From positions 3,297,001-3,361,000 of the forward strand of contig NC_087117.1 in assembly GCF_963855985.1 (NCBI RefSeq): a stretch of 64,000 bases of DNA, in the 5' to 3' direction. The notes under the pieces were generated by a model. The model made no database searches, was not told the origin of the DNA, and saw nothing but the letters and a program-made list of their open reading frames with translations. Positions within the stretch are counted from its first letter, which is position 1. Every line of letters starts with the position of its first letter. A program made the position numbers and the translations under genes. Below are positions 50,861-63,277 of this stretch, one piece after another. Origin of the DNA: Ostrinia nubilalis (Eukaryota > Arthropoda > Insecta > Lepidoptera > Crambidae).

Positions 50861-52008
50861 CAGGGTGACTTTTGTATCAGTATCCAAATTTTAATATAAT
50901 AATCTATGAAGCGAAAGACAAAACACGTATTTTTTATTTTTGTATCGTCCAGTACAAAAATGTCAAAATAAAGCACCCAGAAACAGTCTGAAAAAACACT
51001 TACACCGTGGTCACGCACGGCTCACTCGCTTACGCACGCACACACGTACGCGCCTGCCCGCGCCGCATTTCATTCATTGCGATACGATTTATAAGTTGTC
51101 GATTTTCCCTTCATACTTTCACGGGCTTAGGACCGTCAAAATGCAAAAGATTTCAAAGTGGTAATTAGTTTTAATTAAACAGACTTACTAATTTATGGTA
51201 GAAAAATTAAATACCTACGACAATAATTACGCTATCAAAAAGAAAATAAAATCACCGAGAGCGGTAACACTACTTTTCTTGTGTACCTATTCGGGGGTAT
51301 TTATCGTTATTTTCATGTGCAATAATTGAGATTGCTTACCAAACCTACCTAACCTAACAACAAACTAACAAATTATGAGTAGTTATTTTAATAATTGCCC
51401 AAAGTGCATACCATTTTTCTCCAGACAGACTTGCCCGCTTTTGTACATTGTCTTTGAGTTTATTTAAAACTACAGTGTCATTTCGCACTTCGCGTCTCGT
51501 GTAGGTACTTACCTACTTGCTCGCGGATCTCGCTTCAGTTTGCCGCTAAAATCGTTCACCGGTTTGGCACTGTTGGGTTTAGTCCTTGGTTACGAAGTCG
51601 AGGTATTCCTCTGGGCCCGGTTCAAACTCTCTCCACTTAAAATGTAGCACCGAATCATTTCATAACACTCGCGCTGCGAATACATCGTTACGTTGACCGC
51701 ATGACGGAACGATCGGCGCGCGCAGCGATACGCGCGTCTCGTAATGGGTTGCGCGGGCGACTGATTGAAGCGCCGCGCGGCCAGGCCGGCCGGTCGAGCG
51801 TTGCCACACGTTGCCAGCTCTCCGCTCGACCAGCTCTCCCGCAAAATGTTTACGCGCTAAGCGCGGTAACCACACTACGTGATTAATTGGTTAGGAAAAA
51901 AATAGTTGATGTTAAAATTTGACCTACCTATTTTTTATTAAAAATGTCATCTATAAACGATACCTAATGTCAGGAAAAAATTTGGATACTGATACAAAAG
52001 TCACCCTG
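50861..52008. mobile_element. 1.15-kb TIR element with GC-rich interior
   Basis: A perfect terminal inverted repeat of about 32 bp (CAGGGTGACTTTTGTATCAG..), TA at 50859-50860 and 52009-52010. The interior has a GC-rich block (51690-51870) unlike the surroundings and no transposase that I recognise. Confidence 0.88.
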
Positions 52009-52189
52009 TATAAATATAACATATAAATATGCATTTATATCTAATAGGGATGTTGTCATTTTTATTTATTGCTTTTAAAGAGTAGCTCCACAAATTATAT
52101 GCCTTACCGATAAGTTAACAAATCTTTAAAATCTGCATAACTTTTTTCATTTTTTTTGAAGAAATTATTATAGATCACGCATCAAGAGT

Positions 52190-52440
52190 TGAGGCCAATA
52201 ACACAAGCAAGAATGGTATCTGTACACGCTGTCTGCGCTTCGTCTTCGTAACGGACTGACAAGTGCTTTCTGTTTTACTTGCAGACATTAACAAGAGCGA
52301 GGTAGCTACGGGACTATTCCTACCTCTCGTTCACACCGCTGCAACTGCCGTGTAGCCGGGATCTACAGCGTGACCGCCAATAAAAACCCAACCAGTGAAG
52401 GTCAAGTTGGTCCCGGGGGAAATACATTGTCATTGGACCC
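52190..52440 (+). repeat. dispersed repeat shared with intron 16
   Basis: AGAGTTGAGGCCAATAACAC..AACAAGAGCGAGGTAGCTA matches 25240-25290 and 25525-25645; its end matches the 5972 family. Confidence 0.7.
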
Positions 52441-53286
52441 GCAACGAAATTAATCAGAACATAGGAGAGAACAAGTTCGCCTCAACTTTCGTTGCGTAAC
52501 CTATACGTAGTTGTCAAAAACAAAATTTAGAAAACAAAAATGTTGACAACAGCTTTTGATACAGTACATTTATTATAATTTATAGTAATTTGGCCTGGAT
52601 CTAAAGATTTGTAGTTTTCTAGATCATCAGACATCTATCTGTTGGTCTACTCTTTAAAAAGAACCAATATTAACAACTTCTAAATCTAGCACGATAATGA
52701 ACAAACAGAAGTATCAGTAATATATAATTTGGTCTTCTAACTTACAGCTAACTAAAGATATAACATTATGTATTTACAAACAAGATAGTGTCAGTGGTGT
52801 CTATAGCTATATTTGAGAAAAAGTAATACTTACATACTAGATTTTTTAAAACAAAGAGTATGTATTGATTTCTCAATAATATTTTATTATGAGGCATATT
52901 TTTGAAGTCCAAATTGGTCTAATAAGTTTTTTAAAAGACCAAAATTCGCGGTATTAATTTCACAATAATTTGCAGTAAAGACCCAAAAGTTTTGTCAAAA
53001 AGAATAAAAAAGAACGATAAACATCAATATTGCTTAAATATTGCATTCTCTAAATATCTCTAAACATTAAATAACTCGTGCACTTGATCCGTAATTAAAT
53101 CCAGTCGGTTTAGAAAACTAAATATTTTTATATTTATTTTGTGTTTCTTGAAAAATATGTGGACAACTAAAATAATAATAAAACTTCTTAAAAGTGTGTC
53201 AACATACACACTATTTTATTTTCATCTTATTTTACAGGCATAGGACGTAACTGAGTAGGTTACTGACAGTATAGTTGTTGCAATTC
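52441..53286. other. AT-rich, nothing recognised
   Basis: No gene or repeat recognised. Confidence 0.5.
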
Positions 53287-53853
53287 ACGAAGGCGAGTGA
53301 GCTTTAAATGTGTGTCCGTTTTTCAAAAGTTTTGATAGACATTACACTATCGTTATGTGCATGTACACGTACCAGCGTTGCCAGACGTCCCGATTTTGGC
53401 GGGACGTCCCGATTTTTAAATCAAATTTAAATGTCCCGCGCGGGACAAGCTCGGTCCCGCTTTTCGGAGAGAGACACTCACTTCACCAGACTATTGTTTG
53501 AAACGCCATATTATTCTAAAGAATAAAACTTTTTTAATTTCGATCTTTGTTTTTTTTTTCTTTTTTTATTCTAAAGACGAATTTAACGATAGAGTAAATC
53601 TGATTTAAAATATATTTTTTTTTTGTTAAAATGGCTACTTTTGCTATCTATTGTCACGTAAACGTAATTTTAAGTCAAATAAAAAGATAAATATTTGAAA
53701 ACCTTTGATTGTATACGTTTTTTTACTATGTCCCGCTTCTGACGGAAGAATACCGCTATTTTCACTCAAAAAGTACCAAAGTCCCGACTTGGCGAAAAAA
53801 AAACTGGCAACGCTGACACGTACACACACAAGTGAAGCTCACTCGCCTTCGTG
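53287..53853. repeat. foldback element split by a hAT MITE
   Basis: Outer arms CACGAAGGCGAGTGAGCTTT and inverse; interrupted by the 443-bp element at 53373-53815. Confidence 0.8.
53373..53815. mobile_element. hAT-type element, 443 bp
   Basis: Ends CAGCGTTGCCAG and CTGGCAACGCTG; exact 8-bp duplication ACACGTAC (53365-53372, 53816-53823). Confidence 0.9.
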
Positions 53854-54654
53854 ATTTGGAAGAACTATACCTACTATTATGGTTACGTAAAATGTCAGCG
53901 AGACTTCAAAAGTGCTTCAAACATGTTGAGTTAAGGACGAAGCACACTTAACAAGCCAGAAACGGATCGTAAGCGTATCCAGTGCCGGATTAGCCACGTA
54001 GCAAGAGTAGCAAATGCTACGGGCCCCGCGAATTTGGGGGCCCCGCGCTCCAACGCCTGTCTGACCGAAATAAAAAAAAGATTAATTTAGATAGGAGCGT
54101 AAAATATCTTGCATGCCTTAAACGCGAAGCGCTTAGGCTATGCTTTACTTTCACTTGAAAATCTAAAACTCTATTTCATCACGTTAAATCATAAAAATAA
54201 GTAGGTAGGTATTTTACGAACTTTTTAACGTGAATGTTCTAATGTTTAATTATAATCGATAAAACTCATTTATTTCTGTGAATAGGCTTAAAAAAAGCAC
54301 TTTTACACGTCCCAGTATTAACCCTACCACTGCTTCAGGACAATAAATGGGCCAGTGCTGAGAAGAAGCAGCGCAAGAAACTCAGTCACTATTGTCTGCC
54401 TCTTTTTCAAAGGTTTACAGGCTTTAAAATGTTAACTATAAATATTTATGCGAGCTAGGCAGTAACGCATCCCAAACATTTTTATCTTTTAAATAATCAT
54501 CGACTTTATAGTAGCCCTTTTTCATTAAGGTACTTTTAATATGTGCTTTGAATTTATGAATGGTCAATGGGTAGTTCTACAACAGTTTGTGGTAATTTAT
54601 TAAAGAATTTAATACATTTTCCTATAAATGAATTACCAATCTTATGCAGTCTGA

Positions 54655-55157
54655 ATAGGCCAGTAGAATTAAACACAAAAATGAATTAAATCGGAAATAA
54701 TTCCTACAAAAGATTTTATTGCTTTAATGGCTTCATTGGTGGCCCATAAAGACTCTCCTAGGTTTTCGACTTCGACGGCTGACCCTTTATAAGGCTTGGG
54801 AGCCTGCGGGTGACGAGCTATTGGACATAGAGAGGGTTATTAATTATACGTACATTTTCTACTTTGTCGAAGATAAGCACGAGAACGGTTTGTCCAAAAC
54901 ATATGAATTTGGTCTTATTCAATGCAGAAGTAAGTGCCCTTTAACCGAAGACCACTTTTCGATACGGTAAGTCCTTTACGCGGTATAACCGGAAAACCGA
55001 AAAAACGCCCCTTTCGGAGGCCCCCACCACTTAAGCACAACTCCGTCGAAGTCGAAAACCTAGTAGAGTCTTAATGGGCAACCAATGAAGCCATTAAAGC
55101 AATAAAATCTTTTGTAGGAATTATTTCCGATTCAAAATCTAATTCTACTGGCCTAGA
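54655..55157. repeat. foldback MITE inside the hAT element
   Basis: Arms of about 120 bp (GGCCAGTAGAATT..AATTCCTACAAAAGATTTTA..GGTTTTCGACTTCGACGG) in inverted orientation. Confidence 0.88.
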
Positions 55158-55267
55158 AATTTGGAACGGCAAGTTTATTTTTGTTTCTTGTATTAAAGTT
55201 ATGCAAATCGCTCTTTTTCGTGAATTGCTCTATATTTTTGCGAACATAATATAAAAGGTTTTCATAA

Positions 55268-55722
55268 ATGAACTGTGAAACTACTGTCAGTATGTTAATT
55301 GATTTGGAGAACAGCCTAGGTGGCGAATTAGTGCAGTTTGCAGAGCTTCTGAAAACAGATTTCTTGACTTACTTGATCTTAAAACAGATGTGGCTACTCT
55401 TATTGACAGCAAGAAACAGGAGCCTCTGGAGCAGCAATTTTATAAACTTTTAATAAATAATTCTTTAGAATCGTGTTTTCCAAACTTAGAAATTGCCTTG
55501 CGCATTTACATGTCTCTCATGATCACTAACTGCAGTGGCAAACGTTCTTTTTCAACATTAAAACGTATTAAAAATTAATTAAGGAACACGATGGGACAAG
55601 AACGTCTTAATCATCTTACTTTGTTGAATATACTCGTAGAGCATGATTTCCTTAAAGAAGTTGATATTGAAAGTGTTATCTCTAAATTTGCCCACATTAA
55701 ATCAAGAAAAGTTCATTTGTAG
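55268..55722 (+). pseudogene. hAT transposase C-terminal remnant
   Basis: Frame-shifted pieces read ALRIYMSLMITNCSGKRSFS followed by TLKRIKN, a stop, then RNTMGQERLNHLTLLNI: the hAT dimerisation domain of the ZMYM1-like type. The catalytic region is missing. Confidence 0.88.
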
Positions 55723-56265
55723 ATAACAGTTTTGTTTCATTTAATACCCTAAACTTGAGAACCTAAAGCAAACCAAGGGCCCCTTGATAGAAATTTGCTA
55801 CAGGCCCCGCGCTGGCTTAATCCGGCACTGAGCGTATCAACTCGAGGTGGTCAGTATTCTTTGTACGAAACTCCGTACAGCAAGGCACAGTATTCGCACC
55901 GTCACGTAAACGCTTCGCCTCGCGGCGTAAGGCGATACGGTGTTGGTCCCTTTGCGGGTTGATAAGTGTGCTATTACCTTTATAACTTTACCAAATGGTA
56001 AGCAATGACGATTGCTCAGTAAACACTTATTTACTCGAATGTTAAAGGCACCCAGGTTAGACAGACAGATTGCTTAATTCATGTACAATAAAGAATATTC
56101 TATAGGCAGTAACGTATCATATTACCTTGTGGTATTATCACTATGTTATTGTAATATACTGTTTCTGTATTGAATAGAGTAGTTGACATAACCTGACATC
56201 AAAACTCTTTATATGAGAAAGGAACCTATAGGAGAGTCTAAACTAATGATTCAACCACACCAACG

Positions 56266-56612
56266 CGTGCAGATTGCCATCGCGACCTATGACAGTTCAC
56301 GCGACCTGTACCTCTAGCATGAACAACTTTCGTCTTCAAATAGTTTGCGTATTCGACAAAATTCTATACTCAACCTTCGAATTAAACGATAACGTGACAA
56401 TTTTGATTCTCAAAATAAGTTTCGTGCCAATTTCTCATACTAAGTTCACTTTACGACACGTTCAAGGGCGCTGTTGTAGTTTTAGTACTAAATCTTTTGA
56501 TGGCGATTCGAATACGCAAACGATTCGAACTCGAAATGTTTTTCGTGCTAGCCGTACTGTCATTGGCCTTTGATCGCGCCAGCGATGGCGTACTGCACGC
56601 ATTGGTGTAGTT
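56266..56612. repeat. foldback MITE, CGTGCAGATTGCCATCGC ends
   Basis: Inverted partner GCGATGGCGTACTGCACGC. Confidence 0.75.
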
Positions 56613-56796
56613 AAAGCTTAAAGCATTCACTTCTAACAGAACAACGAACCGCCTCTATGAAATGTTCTAGTGTTAGTATCACCATTTCACGAACCAAATG
56701 TACATTATACCTGTATTGTACCATTCGTAAGAACGTTACATTACATAATACGCTTTAGTCTATACTCACCTTAAGATGCCACTAGTTTCGCGAATT

Positions 56797-57014
56797 CAAT
56801 GAGGGCTATCGTTTTTATACTTAACAGTTGGCACCCCTGGCGATTGACAGGACCTTACTCTACAGTGGCGCCATCTTGATGAGTGCAAATGCGATAGTCC
56901 TCCTACCACTTTAGCGCTCACAAGTTGGTGCCACTGTCTTCGCTACTAGCAAGTGACAGGACCTTACTCTACAGTGGCGCTAACTGGTGAGCGCTAAAAC
57001 GATAGCCCTCATTG
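56797..57014. repeat. foldback MITE, CAATGAGGGCTATCGTTTTT ends
   Basis: Inverse end AAACGATAGCCCTCATTG; internal repeats GACCTTACTCTACAGTGGCG. Confidence 0.85.
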
Positions 57015-57149
57015 ACTATTTTGATTTCAACAAAGAAAAATAAACGTTTTCAAAATGAAGTGTTTTAAATAGATTACGTTTTTGAATAATACATAACAAT
57101 GTCAACTACCCTTCTGTAAGGTTATATCTGCAGTATGGTAAATGTCACT

Positions 57150-57315
57150 GAATTTTTGGTCACCGCACTAGTAAATTCACTGTGTCACTGAGTTCCACTA
57201 GTTGTATATTCACTGTGTCACTAAAACCTCTGGTCACCACACTAGTTGATTTACTGTCACTGGTCACCGCACTAGTTGCACATCACCGCACTAGTCGCGT
57301 CACTGGTGCACTTCA
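57150..57315. repeat. CACTAGTTG / GTCACTG repeats
   Basis: Short irregular repeats just beyond the stop codon of the minus-strand gene, probably in its 3'UTR. Confidence 0.6.
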
Positions 57316-57458
57316 CTAGTTGGACTCAGAGTTGTCTTGGTCGGGTCGCTTGGCCGCCACTATAGTGAGGTCGGGTCGGGTCCTCATTAGAGCGGAGGGC
57401 GAAGCCGCCCCTCCTAAGGACTCAAGAGAAGCCACGCGGATTGTCGGCCATTTACCAC
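57316..57458 (-). CDS. unrecognised gene, last coding exon
   Basis: Acceptor CCACAG, 143 nt, stop TAG at 57318-57316. Reads S-GKWPTIRVASLESLGGAAS and ends KRPDQDNSESN. Phase 1 start fits the donor phase of the exon at 58206-58326. It is a probable C-terminus without a recognised domain. Confidence 0.75.
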
Positions 57459-58205
57459 CTGTGGGATTAAAAAGATAATTTGGACATCACATTAAGATGA
57501 AGTGTGAACGCATCTCGTTCTGTATTGTCTATGCTTATATCCACTCTCTGGTCTATAGTCACAGTGTTTACATAAAAAAAATCTATAGTAACTTATTTGC
57601 TAAAACAAAACTAAGTTCTTATTCAATCTAACGATTTATTATTTTATCAGGTTTTGTGGCCAGTACGCTTCTACTGCGCGTCACAATTAATAAAATGTTC
57701 TAGTCGCATCTATTTCGACAGGTTCTCCCAATGTCTAAATTGCTCAGATTTTTGTCAAGTTTATTTAAAATCACATTATCAACATGACCCCTCTCCAATT
57801 TACCAGAGTCATATTGGAGGATTCATTTCTTTAGTCACTTTTTACGAAATGCACGGTAAGAGTGTTACACGTTCGTTAGTGGTTACACAGATACAGTGTG
57901 TACAGACGGACGCCGTACTCGAACAAAAATTGGCACTTTAAACTTTAATAATTTGCAAACAGATCCCTAAATGGAAAAATAGTCTTAGAAACCCCTAAGC
58001 CATTTTAAAAGACCTATCCAACGATAGTGCTAATAGTTTCCAAGCAAAACCTCGGACAGACAGACATATCGAAACTTAAGAGTTCCTTGTCATGACTACG
58101 GAACACTATAAAACAAAGGTTTTTATCTTTCTAAAAACGCAATAGGTATTTCATTTAGATTTTGAGTCTCTAAAGGTAGTAAGTGCACAGTAGTGTGATA
58201 CTCAC

Positions 58206-58326
58206 TGCCAGCAGTGGTGGGGGTGGTCACATTTGTTGTAACCACCTTGGAATCGGAGGTGGTGATCACGGTTGCCGGTATGGGATCCTCGTCGATGAGG
58301 CTGCCGATCATTATCTTTTTGGACTG
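58206..58326 (-). CDS. unrecognised gene, penultimate exon
   Basis: 121 nt between TTGTTACAG and GTGAGT; QSKKIMIGSLIDEDPIPATV then a Thr/Val/Ser-rich stretch. Codons strongly prefer G/C third bases, unlike the surrounding DNA. Confidence 0.78.
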
Positions 58327-58842
58327 CTGTAACAAATTAAATTAATCAAGACCTCAGAAGGGAGCTGCCACCATTGAGAATTGGCTGTAACTGCCAAAAC
58401 TCAACTCAATAATAAATTTTATTAGAAGGAATATTCTACAAAATAGTATTTTTAGAGCGTTTGATTCGGGATCTATTAGATCCCAAAAAGTGCTGAGAAT
58501 CACTTTATTTTATAATTAATCGAGTTCAACAAAATCCGTTGAGTTTCAATACAAGTCACTTTTTCAAAAAATCTTGCTGCAGTCAGAATTGATTTAGAGA
58601 GAGTACATTATAGTGTCTAAGTTGCAATAATAAAACTGAAATTATCATTAGAAAACAAAAAAGAAGTTTTTCCATTTTTTTTTTTTTTTTTTTCAAATAA
58701 AAAAGCATAACTCGTAATCGAATAGGAAGCGACTTTTTCCGGGCGTGGCTTTTTGGTTACTAGTCCAAATTTAAATAAAATTATATCCATATCTGGGCCA
58801 ACCCAAATGGGTATATTTTATGCCTATAAGTAGTATTTTGGT

Positions 58843-58972
58843 TCATAAAGGTAGCAGGGAAGCGCTGGACGCAGGCCGCTACCAATCGATCAACATGGAA
58901 AGCATTGGGGGAGGCCTATGTTCAGCAGTGGACGTCCTATGGCTGAGATGATGATAATGATGATGATGAACC
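58843..58972 (+). mobile_element. RTE-like LINE 3' end
   Basis: GCGCTGGACGCAGGCCGCTA..GTTCAGCAGTGGACGTCCTA with (GAT)n tail, in the intron. Confidence 0.75.
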
Positions 58973-59004
58973 GTCATCTAGATGTCCTTAGTAGCTGTTT
59001 TTAC

Positions 59005-59112
59005 CTTATCCGAGGCGGTGGGCGCGACGGTCAGCGACGCAGGCGCCAGCTTGCGGAAGGGATCACCCGCGGCCAACGCGCCGTCGAGAGAGCCGGGCTT
59101 CGCGGGGAATGG
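59005..59112 (-). CDS. unrecognised gene, internal exon
   Basis: 108 nt, 36 codons, phase 0-0: PFPAKPGSLDGALAAGDPFR and LAPASLTVAPTASDK; Pro/Ala-rich, likely disordered. Confidence 0.78.
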
Positions 59113-59140
59113 CTGTATAACAATCAAATCAAATCAAAAA

Positions 59141-59341
59141 TCTAAATATATAAAACTCAAAGACTGACTGACTGACATAGTGATCTATGAACGCACAGCC
59201 CAAACCACTGGACGGATCGGGCTGAAATTTGGCATACAGGTAAATGTTGTGTCGTAGGCATCCGCTAAGAACGGATTTTACGAAACTCCACCCTTAAGGG
59301 GGTAAAACGGGATCCACGCGTACGAAGTCGCGGGCCGCTAG
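59141..59341 (+). mobile_element. non-autonomous Helitron
   Basis: A|TCTAAATATATAAAACTCAA ... GCGGGCCGCTAG|T; the TC..CTAG pattern with A/T insertion. Confidence 0.72.
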
Positions 59342-60027
59342 TATTTAATAAAGTTTCTTATCGATTAGAGTCGCTTCTCAAAGTAATAAATAAACAACTT
59401 GAAAAAATCGAACTACCTAAGGCGGGAATCGAAAATATTTATTCAATTTTGACCAGTAATTTTGCACTTATGGACGTCAAAGATAATAAAAAAGAGCCCC
59501 TAAGAAAGAGCACTTTACATGTCTCCTTATCTTATGGGCCCTACCAGCGCTTCAAGACAAACATTATGGCAAGTACTGAGAAGAAACGCCGGAACAATCT
59601 CAGTAATCAATATAAGTTATTATAACATAGAATCCTTATAAACTACGATGGCCGAGGGTAGTCAATTATAAAAGAAATCAATTTTTTGGTCAACATCCGG
59701 CTCGAAGGACCAAATTTAGCCAACAACTTCAATTGCAATACAACATACACCTGTTTCTGCAAATTATAAAACCAATCTTGCCACGACAAAGAAAAAATTC
59801 CGTGCTTTTAAGTAATTTTGTGAAACATATTATTGGCACGTTCACAAAATAGGTTCCCATAGTTATTGCTTACTGTCCGTGGTGTATATCTTGTTTCATA
59901 AAGGTTATTAAACGTTTATTTTGTACCCTGTCACCGGCTTTGCACTGGAGGGAAGTCGAACCCTAACTTCAAAGTCCTATGTTCTTCCGATTAATTTATT
60001 TGCAGGTCCAATGACAGTTTAACTTTC

Positions 60028-60135
60028 CCGGGACAAACTTGACCCTCACTGGTTGGGTTTTTATTGGCGGTCAAGCTGTAGATCCTGGCTGCACAGGAGT
60101 TGCAGCGGTGGGAACGAGAGGTGGGAATAGTCCCG
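60028..60135 (-). repeat. dispersed repeat (GGCGGTCAAGCTGTAGATCC family), copy 2
   Basis: Matches 5972-6066 in the same orientation; ends next to the exon at 60149. Confidence 0.7.
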
Positions 60136-60148
60136 TATCTGATCTTAC

Positions 60149-60267
60149 CTTTTCTGGTACTGGCGCTAGTTTCCTTGGCGGCGGCTTGGCGGCGACGGAG
60201 CCGGCGCTGTACGTGCGAGGCCGCATCTTTAGAGACGGGTCTATCTCTATGGGGATCGGCTCGAACT
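60149..60267 (-). CDS. unrecognised gene, internal exon
   Basis: 119 nt, acceptor TTGCAG, donor GTAAGA; FEPIPIEIDPSLKMRPRTYS then AGSVAAKPPPRKLAPVPEK. Phase 1 start matches the phase 1 end of the duplicated exon upstream. Confidence 0.8.
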
Positions 60268-61200
60268 CTGCAACAAAAGAACAAGTCAAAACAATGTACA
60301 GAGGAAAATAGTACTCCTTTCTGAAGTCGGTTATAATATAAGCAAATTAAGCAATACAAAGTCATCATCAAAGTCTACAACGTCTACAACGTAAATGGAG
60401 GTCTAGTGCATAAGGTGTTAAAACTACACAACGTTTTCTCGTTCGAAATACCTAAAGACGGAAGTCTACAACCATCGACTGGGCACTAGGGTCGTCCTTA
60501 TTCCTAAGAAAAAAAATTTTTTTCTTATATTTTGCGGGGCACCACGTAATTTGAATATATACCATATGAAAGTCCTTCATTATTATTTTTTTAATTTTTA
60601 AAAGACATTTAGGGGTCGCTACCAAGGTTTGAATTTTAAGTAAAAACAAAATCTGTATTTGTTAGATTCATTTATTTTTAAAGCCAAAGCCAAATAAAAA
60701 TATTACAAAATTATTGTTGTTGCTATGAACTAAGATACTTATTATGTACAATGTACATATTTGAATCAATTATTTTTAAGATATAAGAGTTTACTTGTTA
60801 GTATCTCGACGCGTCGGTACCATGGTCGGTATAGAAGAGGGGTTGAGGGGAGAAGGGGACAAGAAGCGATTGTCTATTCTATCTATGCGATGTTCATTTG
60901 CACGTAAAATGTGATATAAACACTTAAATAAAACATTTATGAAACCATGATTTAAGATCTTCAAAGCTTTTGTAAATATTTTGACAGCTGGTAGCGACCT
61001 CTAAATCTTAACCAAAAAAAAAAAACAAAAAAGCTAATTTCATATTTAGAGGTATATAATCGAATAAGAAAGTGCCCCGGGGATAATTCAAAAGTCGAAA
61101 AATAAGGACCACCCTACTGGGCACTGTACGGGAAACTACACGTCCTTTCGTCCAAATTACCTCAATGTCATAAGACGAAAGTCTGAAACCAGTGTGTATC
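60268..61200. other. intron, nothing recognised
   Basis: AT-rich; no exon or clear repeat. Confidence 0.5.
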
Positions 61201-61229
61201 ACTAGCATGATAATATGGTAGTGAAATGT

Positions 61230-61700
61230 GGCCTCACACTATAGTATAGACCTGGTAAGGAAGTCCAGCTTACTGTGGAACAGAACTGACTATCGATGGG
61301 GCAGCAAGGTTCTGAAATAGAAATTACGTACTCTAGCTCATTGTTGGGCGTCCCATCACAAGGTGGACAGATGACTTCATAAAGGTAGCAGGAAGGCACT
61401 GGAAGCAGGCCGCTACCAATCGATTAACATGGAAAGCATTGAGGGATTCCTATGTTCAGAAGTGGACGTCCTGTGGCTGAAATGGTGTCCTTTCTCAGCC
61501 GGCCAATCAGGGCTCAAAGGTTGCAGGAAGGTTCTGGACGCAGGCCGTTACCAACCAATCTGGAAACCATTGCGGTCCTGTGGCTGAAATACTGTCCTTT
61601 CTCAGCCGGCCAATCTGGAGTCACTGGGGAATGCTTTGGGCGTCCTGTGGCTGAAATATGATGATGATAATAATGACGATGATGCTGACCCTTCTCCTTT
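61230..61700 (+). mobile_element. RTE-like LINE 3' fragments
   Basis: Two or three partial copies with GCAGGCCGCTACCAA and CCTGTGGCTGAAAT motifs ending near (GAT)n. Similar pieces at 62740-63130 and 63800-63950. Confidence 0.65.
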
Positions 61701-61860
61701 CGGCCTTATAAGAAAGCTCTAAATTGCAGTTGCAGCGTGCAATTAGAACTGATGGCCGTTAAGACATCACCTGGATGCGGGCAGCGCAGGTCCAATCATT
61801 GTGGATATCCTTGGGGGAGGCCTATGTCCAGCTGTGACGTCATTGGGCTGAATGACTGAC

Positions 61861-61992
61861 CTTTCTCTTGATGCGGCTGCGGGAAGTCGGCCATGTACGC
61901 GGCCAGGTTGTTGACGCTGACGCCGAGCGCTAGAGACGCGGCCTCCACCGAGATCTCGCCGCGCTGCAGTCGCTCCAGCACTTTGGACGGGC
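61861..61992 (-). CDS. unrecognised gene, duplicated exon copy 1
   Basis: 132 nt, acceptor CCATCAG, donor GTCAGT, phase 1 at both ends. Reads PSKVLERLQRGEISVEAASL then ALGVSVNNLAAYMADFPQPHQEK; the central part looks like a helix-turn-helix. Closest copy to the next exon, so the default choice. Confidence 0.78.
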
Positions 61993-62412
61993 CTGATGGA
62001 TTATACTGATCTTTCTACTATAGGTTGGGCAGCGTTAAAACTACATAGCGTCTTCTTATCAAAAGTACCTAAAGACAGAAGTCTACAACCTTCGACTAGG
62101 CAGCGTTCAGGAAACTACACGTCTTTTTGTCCAAAATACCTCAGTGTCTAAAGACGAAATTCTGCAACCAGTGTGTGTGTGTCACATATGGTACTGAAAC
62201 GTGGCCTTGAAAGCTTAAAGCAGCGTGCTATGGAGAGGCCAAATCCTCCATTTGTCTCTAGCAAATTAGAGAGGGTTATGTTCCTGAAGTGGAGACCCTT
62301 TGACCTGATAATAATGATGGTTTTAATAATAAATAAATAAATAATAAAATTGGGGGAGGCCAATAGGCCTCAATAGGGCGTCCTGTGGCTGAAATGACTT
62401 GATAAAATTCAC

Positions 62413-62544
62413 CTTTTTCCTGATGCGTCTGCGGGAAGTCGGCCATGTACGCGGCCAGGTTGTTGACGCTGACGCCGAGCGCTAGAGACGCGGCCTCCAC
62501 CGAGATCTCGCCGCGCTGCAGTCGCTCCAGCACTTCGGACGGGC
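62413..62544 (-). CDS. unrecognised gene, duplicated exon copy 2
   Basis: 132 nt, same phases, donor GTGAAT. Differs from copy 1 by two replacements (K/E near the start, P/T near the end) and two silent changes. Adding it to copy 1 would keep frame. Confidence 0.65.
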
Positions 62545-63146
62545 CTGATAGATTATGCTGACCTTTCTCCTATAGGTTGGGCAGCGTTAAGACTACACTA
62601 CGTCTTCTTATCCAAAGTACCTAAAGACGACCTTCGACTGGGCACTTTCGTCCAAAATACTTCAAGTGTCTAAAGACGAAAGTCTGCAACCAGTGTGTAT
62701 TACCAGCAATGATAATTATATGGTAATGAAACGTAGCCTCTCACTATAGTATAGACCTGGTAAGGAAGTCTAGCTTACTATGGAACAGAACTGACTACCG
62801 ATGGGGCAGCAAGGTTCTGGAATAGAAATTACGTACTCTTACTCATTGTAGGACGTCCCATCACAAGGTGTACAGATGACTTCATTAATGTTGCGGGAAG
62901 ACTCTGGATGCAGGTCACGACCAACCAATCTGGATATAATTGGGGGAGATCTATGTTGTCCTTTCCAGCCGGCCAATCCGGACTCAAAGGTTGCAGGAAG
63001 GCTCTGGATGCAGGCCGCTACAAACCAATCTGGAAACCATTGCGGTCCTGTGGCTGAAATACTGTCCTTTCTCAGCCGGCCAATCTGAAGTCACTGGGGA
63101 ATGCCTATTGGGTGTCCTGTCGCTGAAAAGACCTGATATGACTGAC

Positions 63147-63277
63147 CTTTCTCCTGATGCGGCTGCGGGAAGTCGGCCATGTACGCGGCCAGGTTGTTGA
63201 CGCTGACGCCGAGCGCTAGAGACGCCGCCTCCACCGAGATCTCGCCGCGCTGCAGTCGCTCCAGCACTTCGACGGGC
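63147..63277 (-). pseudogene. duplicated exon copy 3 (one base lost)
   Basis: 131 nt with donor GTCAGT; one G is missing near the 5' end of the exon, so inclusion would shift the frame. Otherwise nearly identical to copy 1. Confidence 0.75.

Larger units (their letters stand above)
53980..55830 (+). mobile_element. hAT transposon with decayed transposase
   Basis: 1851 bp, ends CAGTGCCGGATTA and TTAATCCGGCACTG, exact 8-bp duplication AGCGTATC (53972-53979, 55831-55838). Contains transposase remnants and a nested MITE (54655-55157). Confidence 0.93.

Noticed and set aside
51340..51360. telomere-like CCTAACCTAA motif
   Set aside because: Only two imperfect units; no array.
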